Under the pieces are notes generated by a model. The model made no database searches. It was not told the DNA's origin and saw only the letters and a program-made list of their open reading frames with translations. The translations under genes and the position numbers were made by a program. From Lachnospiraceae bacterium (lineage in GTDB: Bacteria; Bacillota; Clostridia; Lachnospirales; Lachnospiraceae), in the NCBI GenBank assembly GCA_016281085.1, contig JAEEHY010000013.1, forward strand, positions 1-40,069: a DNA stretch of 40,069 bases, given 5' to 3'. Positions 1-8,834 of this stretch are shown in pieces; within the stretch, counting starts at the first letter, position 1, and the number at the start of each line of letters is the position of its first letter.

Positions 1-684
1 ATAAGATGCGAGGGTGTTCTGCATATTTCGAAATGCCAGATCCATCGACCATAACGGCGTTGAAACCTGATCAAAAGAAGTTTTGCCCGATGGGACGATG
101 AATTTACCTGAATCTATATATGGTTGCAGTACGTCAATCGCACCCCGGAAGAAGAACTTGGCATTATTGTCTGCCGGATCGCCTGTAACAAGTTCGATAT
201 TATAAGTGCCGTCAGTTTCGTCCGGATGGAGTGAATCAACTATATACTGTCCCTGTAGTGCACCTACCCTGTAATTGTCAAAGGAAACGTAGCAGTCTAC
301 AGCGTCTGAGTTCATAACGAGTGTATCATAAGAGATGACGGGAATATTTTTGATCTTTGCGTCTTCCAGTGTTCTTGACAAAGTGCTGCCGTCTATTGGC
401 ACAACAAAGAGTATATCAACGTCATCCGCTATAAGAACCTGTATGTCATTGATCTGGTGTAATATGTTGTTATCGGCAAATCGCAGTTCGACGTTATACC
501 CTTGTTTTTCTAAAAGTGTTTTGAGATAGTTACCGTCACGGTTCCAGCGTTCAATAGTCTTTGTGGGCATTGATATGCCTACAGTTTTTGCGGATGGATC
601 ATTTGCGCTGTTACATCCCTGCAGGACCAAAACGACTGAAAGATATGTAATTAACAAAAAGAGTCTTCTTGTCACAATCTTCAT
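1..684 (-). CDS. Sugar-binding lipoprotein (XylF/periplasmic-binding-protein family), C-terminus beyond window edge
   Basis: Minus-strand reading from ATG at 684: MKIVTRRLFLLITYLSVVLVLQGCNSANDPSAKTVGISMPTKTIERWNRDGNYLKTLLEKQGYNVELRFADNN...VLIADDVDILFVVPIDGSTLSRTLEDAKIKNIPVISYDTLVMNSDAVDCYVSFDN; lipobox LQGC; type-1 sugar PBP pattern. Open to the window start, so absent from the ORF track. Confidence 0.85.
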   Translation of the reverse strand, partial: MKIVTRRLFLLITYLSVVLVLQGCNSANDPSAKTVGISMPTKTIERWNRDGNYLKTLLEKQGYNVELRFADNNILHQINDIQVLIADDVDILFVVPIDGSTLSRTLEDAKIKNIPVISYDTLVMNSDAVDCYVSFDNYRVGALQGQYIVDSLHPDETDGTYNIELVTGDPADNNAKFFFRGAIDVLQPYIDSGKFIVPSGKTSFDQVSTPLWSMDLAFRNMQNTLASY

Positions 685-692
685 AATATGTA

Positions 693-721
693 ATTATAAG
701 GGTAGTTGAGAAGATTAGCAA
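693..721 (-). promoter_or_regulatory. Candidate sigma-A-type promoter TTGCTA-N17-TATAAT, 8 nt upstream of the ATG at 684
   Basis: Minus strand: TTGCTA (721-716), 17-nt spacer (715-699), TATAAT (698-693), then TACATATT and ATG. Confidence 0.5.
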
Positions 722-734
722 CAGCTTAGTGGAT

Positions 735-1007
735 TTATGGAGATTTTTTTTGTAATTGGAACTGATCGTAATTATGGATAAAAACGAAAGCCTGTTCAAG
801 ATTGATCGCATATCCGTGAAGGTAGCGGTCCGAATCCATATAGGGCATGCGGTATATGATGATGTTTTCAATATTGTCGGCTCCGTTTGACAGTATATTC
901 CAGTAGAGTCCGGAATTGTTGGAAAGTAAGGTTAGTGTCGATTCGTTCTGATCGATTATGGAGAAATAATCCGTATCGATGAGCTTGATATCTTTTGCAG
1001 TAAACAT
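735..1007 (-). CDS. Small hypothetical protein (~90 aa)
   Basis: Within ORF 735..1142; internal ATG (MFTAKDIKLIDTDYFSIIDQNES...) preceded by GGGAG at SD distance, so a better start than the upstream ATGs. Confidence 0.5.
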   Translation of the reverse strand: MFTAKDIKLIDTDYFSIIDQNESTLTLLSNNSGLYWNILSNGADNIENIIIYRMPYMDSDRYLHGYAINLEQAFVFIHNYDQFQLQKKSP

Positions 1008-1073
1008 GATAACTCCCGATGATAGCTTGTGTGATATATAATAGTAACAATTAACTTCAGATTGACAAGCCAC

Positions 1074-1102
1074 ATTATAGCAGACGTCAGGAAAATATGC
1101 AA
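1074..1102 (-). promoter_or_regulatory. Candidate promoter TTGCAT-N17-TATAAT for the small minus-strand ORF
   Basis: Minus strand: TTGCAT (1102-1097), 17-nt spacer, TATAAT (1079-1074), ~67 nt upstream of the preferred start at 1007. Confidence 0.45.
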
Positions 1103-1229
1103 TATGATATTTTGATGTTGGATTATGAGACATATGTGACAATACATCCCTCTCTGTTTTTATTCCTTTACTGCACGGTTCATGTAATGTTATTATAATT
1201 AAGGTACTCTAAAGAATGGGGAAAACGGT

Positions 1230-3815
1230 ATGAAGAAGTTTAAGCTTTTTGACAGCAAAGGCGCAATATATCTTTGCGCTTTTATAGTACCTTTTTTGAT
1301 GGTACAGATTTTTTATGCGATCTGCAGGATATATCCATACGGTCCTTTTTCGATATTGACGGGCGATATGGATCTTGAGTTTGTCAATTTCTATACATAT
1401 TATCTGAATACCTTCGTTTCAAAAAACGATCATTTTTATATGCTGGCCAAGACCCTTGGCGGAGACTATCCCGGACTTGCGGCATTTCAGCTTCATGATC
1501 CGCTGCTTTTCGTACTCCTGCTTTTTCCCGGGGAGAGGATAGCAGCCGGCGTGGAGCAGTACTTTGCCCTGCAGATATCGGTGGCAGGGCTGTGTACATC
1601 GGTACTGCTTAACGGCAGATATAAGAGATCATGGATGTCCCTGCTGTTCTCGACAGCCTATTCCTTCTGCTCGTTTTTCTTCGGATATCTGGTACTTACC
1701 ATTTATTTCGGTGCGCTTGCACTGCTTCCTCTTGTTATATATTTCTTTCTTAACGCGCTGGAAGATAAGAAATATGAAATTCCTTATATCATAGTCACGG
1801 CTCTGTATATTTATATTAATTATCATGTGGGCTTTATGCTTGTTATCTTCCTTGTACTTATGTTTGTTTCCCGCCTGATCACAGACATGGAAGTGTTAAA
1901 GAAGCTCCCGATGTTTATACTTTCGGGTGCCACCGTGATCATGCTGGACGGTTATTTCCTGATAAGGACCGGTCTTTCCCTTCTTGGTGAGAAGACGACT
2001 TCGGGAGCGGATTACGGTATATACAGAAGATTTGCGCTTAACCAGCTGTTTGCCAATCTGTTTTCGGGCAGTTCAAGGAATGATCTTATGCCGCTTATCT
2101 ACTGCTCCGTGGCAGCTGTGTTCTTTGCCCTTATTTATTTTATGTCAAAGGAATACAGCATAAGGGAAAAGCTTGCCAATCTCTTTCTTCTGGCTGCGGT
2201 GGCGGTAAGTATGTGGATCAATATACTTGATACGGTATGGCACGGCTTCAACAATCCCGAAGGCTTCTACTGGAGATATGCCTACTTCATAAGCCTTACC
2301 CTGATCGTTCTTGGGTATAAGGGCTTTATTTCCCTTGCATACCGGAGTGATGACAGAAAGAAATCCATAATAAAGGCATTCGTTTCAGCCGGAGTGATCT
2401 ACCTGTATATGGTATGGCTGGCAGTTTCGGGAAATCACTACATGGATCTTCCGAGACATATCATAAATGGTGTTATGATCGCGATGCTCCTTATGGGGAC
2501 GCTCATGCTTCTTGAGCAGAATAAGCTCAGAATACTCGGGCCGATACTGCTTCTTGTGATTTCGGCAGCCGATATGATGTACAATGCCAATGTGGTATAT
2601 ATGAAGCTTAATTCCTATGACGGACAGCTTCCCGAAATGAGCCGCTTCGTGGAAGATTACACATCGATAAAGGATGTGATCGACAGTGTCAAAGCAGGGG
2701 ATCCCGGAATGTATCGTATTGAGAAGGATTTCGACAGAGCGGTCAATGATCCTGCCATGTTTGATTATATAGGTATGTCGCATGACAGTTCATGTGAGAA
2801 AGATGAGCTTATCAACTGGCTTAAGAACTTCGGCTTCTGTAAGACGGAATATTACACGTATTATAACGGAGGAAGTACATCCTTTGTTGATATACTGTTC
2901 GGTATCAGGTACTATATCTCGAGGTTTGATGAGACATTGAAGCCTTATGATAAGCTTCCTTATGAAGGAAAATACCATGCATTTGAGAACGGATATGCAC
3001 TTCCGATGGTTTACAATGCACCTGAGGAATTCAGAAATTACGTTTTTGACATTAATAAGAATACCTTTGCAAAGCAGAATGAGATCGCCGCGATGTGGGG
3101 AAGCAAAAAAGATATCTATCTCAGGGCTGAGCCGGTTCAGGAACTGAGGAATGTCAGGGAGGATGAAGAGGGGCACTATATACGGACGGCAGATGAGGGA
3201 TATATTGATTATAATATAACCGTCAGCGAGGAAAAGCCACTGTATCTGTTCTTCTCGGCGCCGGACAGACAGGGAGCACAGCTGTACATAAATGATGAGT
3301 ACGTGGATCCTTATTTTACCGAAACACACTGGGGTGTGATCTGTGCGGGGAGATATGGCATGGGTGATACGGTGAAGATAAGCCTTAAGCTTATTGATGA
3401 GGATATAAGGATAACTGAAGCGGGCTTTTACTACGAGGACGAAGAAGCGATACGTGAATGGAGCAGGCTTGCAGGGGCGTTAAACGAGGGTATTGGTGAG
3501 CTTAATGAGATCACCAGTTCGCACCTGACATTTAGTACCAGTTCCGCTGAAGACAGGCTGGTCGTAGTGTCTCTTCCATATGACAGGAGCTTCAGGATAA
3601 CCGTTGACGGTAAGAGGGTGAAGCCGGTTCCTGCGCTTGAAATGCTTATGGGCATGGAAATACCGGCAGGTGAACACAGTGTTGAGATGAGGTATATTCC
3701 AAGAGGTACAGTAGTGGGAGCACTTGTGTCGGCAGCCGGTATCGTGATGTTTGTTATTTTCTTTTGTATAAGGTTCCGCAGGGAACAGTCTTTATCTCAT
3801 AATCATTCCGATTAA
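1230..3815 (+). CDS. YfhO-family multi-spanning membrane protein (GT-C-like)
   Basis: 861 aa; many hydrophobic segments, N-terminal 'FNFYTYYLNTF'-type region and large extracytoplasmic C-terminal part ending in a TM, typical of YfhO proteins. Confidence 0.8.
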   Translation: MKKFKLFDSKGAIYLCAFIVPFLMVQIFYAICRIYPYGPFSILTGDMDLEFVNFYTYYLNTFVSKNDHFYMLAKTLGGDYPGLAAFQLHDPLLFVLLLFPGERIAAGVEQYFALQISVAGLCTSVLLNGRYKRSWMSLLFSTAYSFCSFFFGYLVLTIYFGALALLPLVIYFFLNALEDKKYEIPYIIVTALYIYINYHVGFMLVIFLVLMFVSRLITDMEVLKKLPMFILSGATVIMLDGYFLIRTGLSLLGEKTTSGADYGIYRRFALNQLFANLFSGSSRNDLMPLIYCSVAAVFFALIYFMSKEYSIREKLANLFLLAAVAVSMWINILDTVWHGFNNPEGFYWRYAYFISLTLIVLGYKGFISLAYRSDDRKKSIIKAFVSAGVIYLYMVWLAVSGNHYMDLPRHIINGVMIAMLLMGTLMLLEQNKLRILGPILLLVISAADMMYNANVVYMKLNSYDGQLPEMSRFVEDYTSIKDVIDSVKAGDPGMYRIEKDFDRAVNDPAMFDYIGMSHDSSCEKDELINWLKNFGFCKTEYYTYYNGGSTSFVDILFGIRYYISRFDETLKPYDKLPYEGKYHAFENGYALPMVYNAPEEFRNYVFDINKNTFAKQNEIAAMWGSKKDIYLRAEPVQELRNVREDEEGHYIRTADEGYIDYNITVSEEKPLYLFFSAPDRQGAQLYINDEYVDPYFTETHWGVICAGRYGMGDTVKISLKLIDEDIRITEAGFYYEDEEAIREWSRLAGALNEGIGELNEITSSHLTFSTSSAEDRLVVVSLPYDRSFRITVDGKRVKPVPALEMLMGMEIPAGEHSVEMRYIPRGTVVGALVSAAGIVMFVIFFCIRFRREQSLSHNHSD

Positions 3816-5541
3816 CGTAATCGAGCAGATAACCGCCGATCTCGTTCTCATTGGGAGCGGGGTCGGCTTCTATATCTCCGCAGCTTAAATAGCTTCCGTA
3901 CTCATCATTCAGAACAAGGATCATATCGGGATATCTGTCGGGATTCATAGTGTAGTACGGTTCCAGACGTTCGCTGTTAAACGGCGTCCGCCAAGTGGTC
4001 GGTGCGGCGCATTTAAGGTCTGTGCACATATATCCGAACGGCAGGATCCTGGTAATAAAGATAGTGCCTGTGCCGCTGTCTGTATTTTCAAGGTTCCCGC
4101 TCTGGCAGTATTTATGGATCGTAGAAGTGACTACATTGTAGGCAACGTAATGATCTGCCGTTGTATACAATCCTTTGGCCGGCCCGTATGAAATCTTAAA
4201 ATTGAGCATCTGTACCGGAGCATCGCGGTAGATGTTTACGAGTCTTAAAGTCATTGTCTGCACAAGACAGGCACAGATGATCGCTGTGCTGCACACGAGA
4301 AATACAGATCCGGTGTGCTTTATCGGAAGCATTTCTTTTGCAAACTGCTCCAGGATCAGTATGCATCCGATGCTTGAAATAAAATGTCCCATAGACAGTA
4401 CATACAGATATCCGTTTGAGGAGTAGCTGTATACGAGCGAGAATATAAGTCCGCTGAGTACCAGAGTACAGAACAGCTTCATATCTTTCTTCTTCTGCAT
4501 AAAAAAGAGAGGAAGTGTAAACAGACAGAGGGCTGTTTGAATGTATCCCGTATGCCCAAGTGAACATATGAAAAGATCTATGAACAGGATCACGTCCGCT
4601 ATGAAGATAAGAAGATAAAATGTATTGTTCCTGAAACGCTTGACAAAGGATGCGGCAAAAGTAACGATCACAAGGATATATGCGGCATATGCTCCGTACC
4701 CGAACACCTCATTTATTCCGATGAAGAATTTCTTTATGGGATATATGAGGCTGGTGCCGTGTTCCTCATCACTCAGTACATAAGGTACTGCCCGGAAGAA
4801 ATCGGAGAGTGAGACCGTGCACAGAAGGTAGATGAAAAACAATACGGCCGGTATCGCTATTCCGATGAAGGTATATTTTAATATTTCAGGAAGACGGGAA
4901 CTGTCTGCCGGCTGTGCAGCTTCGTTCCCCTTTGCGGAGCGCCCGGAACTGTATATTATGATACCGGTTACGATGATTACTGCCAGCCAGGCAAGACTGA
5001 GTGTCGGCAGGCTCAGTACACTTAATGCAAACAATATGCCTGAAATGATCAGATGATTTCTGTTCAGGCTCCTGAAATAATGGTAAACAAGAAGCATGGA
5101 CATAAGAAACAGCTGAACAGACATCGTGTAGTATGACATGGTGGCTATGTTCAGATGTGTATAGAACATCAGGCTTATTGAACATGCCAGAGAGGTAAAT
5201 ACGGAGGCATGCTGTTTGAGGATATTGAACATGATGACGGAATTCACGGTACTCATTACCACGAACATTATCCTGAAATAAAGGATAACCCCCGTGTTGC
5301 CGCCCATGATCAGATAATACAGGGCATAGAAGGGCAGAAGAATGACGGATGAGAGCTGTGTCGGAAACCATTCGTGCTTGAAAATACTGTCACCCGTAAA
5401 GAAACGGTGAACAGTTGAAAAATAGAAGGTTTCATCTGACCAGCAGAAGCTGTACATGCCCCTTATCAGCAGGATCAGAGCGCTTAAGGCTATTATAATA
5501 TATGGGTAGCATGTGTTGATTTTCTTTAGTGCGTTTTTCAT
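3754..5541 (-). CDS. Multi-spanning membrane protein, probable GT-C/PMT-like glycosyltransferase
   Basis: 595 aa; 'IRGMYSFCWSDETFYFSTVHRFFTGDSIFKHEWFPTQLSSVILLPFYALYYL' resembles the GT39-type first loop; ~12 hydrophobic segments; SD-like GGAG upstream. Confidence 0.65.
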   Translation of the reverse strand: MKNALKKINTCYPYIIIALSALILLIRGMYSFCWSDETFYFSTVHRFFTGDSIFKHEWFPTQLSSVILLPFYALYYLIMGGNTGVILYFRIMFVVMSTVNSVIMFNILKQHASVFTSLACSISLMFYTHLNIATMSYYTMSVQLFLMSMLLVYHYFRSLNRNHLIISGILFALSVLSLPTLSLAWLAVIIVTGIIIYSSGRSAKGNEAAQPADSSRLPEILKYTFIGIAIPAVLFFIYLLCTVSLSDFFRAVPYVLSDEEHGTSLIYPIKKFFIGINEVFGYGAYAAYILVIVTFAASFVKRFRNNTFYLLIFIADVILFIDLFICSLGHTGYIQTALCLFTLPLFFMQKKKDMKLFCTLVLSGLIFSLVYSYSSNGYLYVLSMGHFISSIGCILILEQFAKEMLPIKHTGSVFLVCSTAIICACLVQTMTLRLVNIYRDAPVQMLNFKISYGPAKGLYTTADHYVAYNVVTSTIHKYCQSGNLENTDSGTGTIFITRILPFGYMCTDLKCAAPTTWRTPFNSERLEPYYTMNPDRYPDMILVLNDEYGSYLSCGDIEADPAPNENEIGGYLLDYVNRNDYEIKTVPCGTLYKRK

Positions 5542-5693
5542 CTTTCAAACTCCGGTTTTTCTTTTTTTTAAATATGTGGTATATTATCATGGATTGCTTG
5601 AGACTGAAACATACCTGTTCGGAATAGTTACAATTATATCATAAACATATTTTTTATTCCAACTGAGATATATAGTACAAAGGGGAAACGGTT

Positions 5694-7013
5694 ATGGATC
5701 TGTATGAGAAAATCAAATCGGGAGAGGAAAAGATAGCACTTGTCGGTCTCGGATATGTCGGTATGCCGATAGCGGTTGCCTTTGCGAGGAAGGTTAAGGT
5801 TATAGGATTTGATCTTAATGAAGAGAAGATCAACAGGTACAGGAACGGTATTGACCCGACCCAGGAGGTAGGGGATGAAGTGATATCAAGGACTACGGTT
5901 GATTTCACATGTGATCCGGCAAGGCTTAAGGAAGCCAGGTTTCACATCGTAGCTGTGCCTACTCCGATCAATCTTGACAAGACGCCCGATCTGCATCCTG
6001 TCGAATCTGCCAGCAGGATACTGGGGAAGAATTTGACAAAAGGGTCGATCGTCGTATATGAATCAACGGTTTATCCGGGTGTTACCGAGGATGTGTGTGT
6101 TCCCATACTGGAAGAGGAATCGGGGCTTAAATGCGGTGTTGACTTCAAGGTGGGTTATTCGCCGGAGAGGATAAATCCGGGTGATAAGCAGCACAGGCTT
6201 GAGAATATAAAGAAGATAGTTTCGGGAATGGATGATGATACTCTCGATCAGGTGGCCAAGGTATATGAACTGGTCATAGAAGCGGGCGTCCACAGAGCCG
6301 GAAGCATCAAGGTGGCAGAGGCGGCCAAGGTTGTAGAAAATTCACAGAGAGACATTAATATTGCATTTATAAATGAGCTTGCGATGGCTTTTGACAAAAT
6401 GGGTATAGATACGAGTGAAGTTATCGATGCCATGAATACCAAATGGAACGCTCTTGGCTTCAGGCCCGGACTTGTCGGAGGGCACTGTATAGGAGTCGAT
6501 CCTTACTATTTCATATATGAGGCTGAGAAACTGGGATATCATTCGAGGCTTATTTCGTCGGGAAGGCAGATAAATGATGATATGCCGGCCTTTGTCGGTG
6601 ATAATATCATCAAATATCTCGTGCTTGCCAATAAACAGGTAAGACAGGCCAAGGTAGTCTTCTTCGGAGTTACCTTTAAGGAAAACTGTCCCGATGTCCG
6701 TAATTCGAAGGTTATAGAAGTCGTAAAGCATCTTGAACAGTATATGATACGTCCGGTTCTTGTTGATCCGAGGGCAGATGCGGAAGATGTTAAAAAGAGC
6801 TACGGATATGAGCTGTCAGACATAAGTGAGGCGTGCGGGGCGGACTGTATCGTGCTTGCCGTAGCGCATGATGAGTACAAAGCCATGAGCCTCGATCAAT
6901 GGAACAGGTTCTTCGGAAACTGTGCAAATGATGAGAAGGTCATTATAGATATTAAGTCAATCCTTAACAGGAACGAGGCTGTGGCCGGAGGCTACAGATA
7001 TTGGAGATTGTAG
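5694..7013 (+). CDS. Nucleotide-sugar (UDP-HexNAc type) 6-dehydrogenase, TviB/WbpO-like
   Basis: 439 aa; GLGYVGMPIA Rossmann motif, ESTVYPGVTEDV, catalytic GGHCIGVDPYYF. Confidence 0.9.
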   Translation: MDLYEKIKSGEEKIALVGLGYVGMPIAVAFARKVKVIGFDLNEEKINRYRNGIDPTQEVGDEVISRTTVDFTCDPARLKEARFHIVAVPTPINLDKTPDLHPVESASRILGKNLTKGSIVVYESTVYPGVTEDVCVPILEEESGLKCGVDFKVGYSPERINPGDKQHRLENIKKIVSGMDDDTLDQVAKVYELVIEAGVHRAGSIKVAEAAKVVENSQRDINIAFINELAMAFDKMGIDTSEVIDAMNTKWNALGFRPGLVGGHCIGVDPYYFIYEAEKLGYHSRLISSGRQINDDMPAFVGDNIIKYLVLANKQVRQAKVVFFGVTFKENCPDVRNSKVIEVVKHLEQYMIRPVLVDPRADAEDVKKSYGYELSDISEACGADCIVLAVAHDEYKAMSLDQWNRFFGNCANDEKVIIDIKSILNRNEAVAGGYRYWRL

Positions 7014-7014
7014 G

Positions 7015-7797
7015 ATGTTATTGGTAAATGCCGATGATTTCGGAAAGAACGAAGAGATAAACAGGGCAGTATGCGAAGCATTTGAAAAGGGCTACATTAA
7101 TTCGGCCACACTTATGACAAATATGCCCGGAGCCCATGAGGCATATAAGCTTGCAAAGGATAACGGATTTGCTGACAGGGTAGGGATACACCTTAATATA
7201 ACGGAGGGTATGCCGCTTACGGAGGGGATCCGGAACAATCCGCTGATCTGTTCCTCTGACGGAAGCTTCAATGCAGCGTTTTATCACAATACAAAATACA
7301 GGCTGTATATGGATCGTCAGTCGATAGACAGGATAAAAGAGGAGCTGGATGCGCAGATAGGACTGTTTCTTGAAATGGGATTTACGCTCCTTCATATAGA
7401 TTCGCATCATCATGTACATACCAATTATCCTGTATACCGGGCTCTTAAGGAGCTTGGAGTGAAATATGACTATGAGTATATAAGACTGTCAAGGAACCTG
7501 TATAAAGGCGGAAATCCCGTTAACGGGATATACAAAGGTCTGTATAATGCGAATGTAAAGAGGCTTGCGCGCCATACTTCATCGTATTTCGGTGATTACA
7601 GGGATCTGATGGGGTATTTCGGACTCGATCCTGCGAGGACGACTGACAGAATGCGCAGTTCATCAGGTCAGACGGATGTTTTCTTCGAGAAAAATGATGT
7701 TGAGATAATGGTCCATCCCATGTATGACAATTCCGGAAAGCTCACGGATACTGATATTCCGATGGATGAGCAGAATATCATACATTCTTGCCATTAG
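7015..7797 (+). CDS. ChbG/YdjC-family carbohydrate deacetylase
   Basis: 260 aa; MLLVNADDFG metal-binding motif, IDSHHHVH, EIMVHP; starts one nt after the dehydrogenase stop. Confidence 0.85.
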   Translation: MLLVNADDFGKNEEINRAVCEAFEKGYINSATLMTNMPGAHEAYKLAKDNGFADRVGIHLNITEGMPLTEGIRNNPLICSSDGSFNAAFYHNTKYRLYMDRQSIDRIKEELDAQIGLFLEMGFTLLHIDSHHHVHTNYPVYRALKELGVKYDYEYIRLSRNLYKGGNPVNGIYKGLYNANVKRLARHTSSYFGDYRDLMGYFGLDPARTTDRMRSSSGQTDVFFEKNDVEIMVHPMYDNSGKLTDTDIPMDEQNIIHSCH

Positions 7798-7816
7798 TTA
7801 TGTTTGATGATATAAT
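7788..7816 (+). promoter_or_regulatory. Candidate promoter TTGCCA-N17-TATAAT upstream of rfbA
   Basis: TTGCCA 7788-7793 (overlapping the end of the deacetylase CDS), spacer 7794-7810, TATAAT 7811-7816. Confidence 0.6.
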
Positions 7817-7829
7817 TTTAACGATTATG

Positions 7830-7864
7830 AGTATCGGAAGGGGATAGTATGCCCTTTTGATACT
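7830..7864 (+). promoter_or_regulatory. Leader stem-loop before rfbA (13-bp stem, two G-U pairs, 9-nt loop); terminator/attenuator or 5' stabiliser
   Basis: AGTATCGGAAGGG (7830-7842) pairs with CCCTTTTGATACT (7852-7864); follows the candidate TATAAT by 13 nt; only a weak T-rich tract follows. Confidence 0.55.
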
Positions 7865-7905
7865 TCTTTGTGTATTGTATTATTATTTTGAGAGGAGTAT
7901 GTCCA

Positions 7906-8775
7906 ATGAAGGGAATCATTCTTGCAGGCGGCTCGGGAACGAGGTTGTATCCGCTTACGAAAGCTGTATCCAAACAGATGATGCCGGTCTATGACAAACC
8001 GATGATCTATTATCCGTTGTCTATTCTTATGCTTGCCGGTATAAGGGAAATACTGATCATATCAACACCCAGGGATCTGCCGATGTTCCGTGAACTGTTC
8101 GGGACGGGAGAGCAGCTGGGACTGTCCATGGAATATGCAATACAGGAACAGCCCAGAGGTCTTGCGGATGCTTTTATCATAGGTGCCGATTTCATAGGTG
8201 ATGACAGTGTGGCGCTTATTCTCGGTGATAATATTTTCTACGGACAGAGCTTCTCCAGGCTGTTGAGACAGGTGGCAGAGAGGGAAAAGGGTGCTACCAT
8301 ATTCGGTTATTATGTAAGGGATCCGCGGGAGTACGGTGTGGTTGAGATAGATGATAACGGAATGGCACTGTCGATAGAGGAGAAACCGGAGAATCCCAAG
8401 TCCAATTATGCGGTGCCGGGGTTATATTTTTATGACAATGATGTGGTAAATATCGCAAAGAATGTTAAGCCGTCCGCCCGTGGGGAAATAGAGATAACAA
8501 GTATAAATAACGAGTATCTGTCCCGTGGTGAGCTGCATGTCGAGACGCTCGGCAGGGGTTTTGCATGGCTTGATACAGGTAATCATGATATGCTTCTTGC
8601 GGCGGCTGATTTTGTAAGTTCAATACAGAAACGCCAGGGTATGTATGTTTCGTGTATCGAAGAGATCGCATACAGAAGAGGCTTTATTTCAAAGGAGCAG
8701 CTTCTTGAACTTGCCAAGCCGCTCATGAAGACGGAATACGGCAAATATCTTACCGAAGTGGCCAACGGACTGTAA
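7906..8775 (+). CDS. rfbA: Glucose-1-phosphate thymidylyltransferase
   Basis: [55 protein letters not shown]; start at ATG 7906 with AGGAG upstream (track start 7870 too long). Confidence 0.95.
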   Translation: MKGIILAGGSGTRLYPLTKAVSKQMMPVYDKPMIYYPLSILMLAGIREILIISTPRDLPMFRELFGTGEQLGLSMEYAIQEQPRGLADAFIIGADFIGDDSVALILGDNIFYGQSFSRLLRQVAEREKGATIFGYYVRDPREYGVVEIDDNGMALSIEEKPENPKSNYAVPGLYFYDNDVVNIAKNVKPSARGEIEITSINNEYLSRGELHVETLGRGFAWLDTGNHDMLLAAADFVSSIQKRQGMYVSCIEEIAYRRGFISKEQLLELAKPLMKTEYGKYLTEVANGL

Positions 8776-8834
8776 TGTAAATGATTTAGAGGGGATTTTA
8801 CCGATAAGGGGTAGAAGCTTTAAAGGGAAAAGAA

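Noticed and set aside
335-529. 64-aa plus-strand ORF
   Set aside because: Antisense to the partial sugar-binding lipoprotein gene.
1167-1199. TATAAT at 1194-1199 upstream of the YfhO-like gene considered as a promoter
   Set aside because: No convincing -35 hexamer at 16-18 nt spacing; left unannotated.
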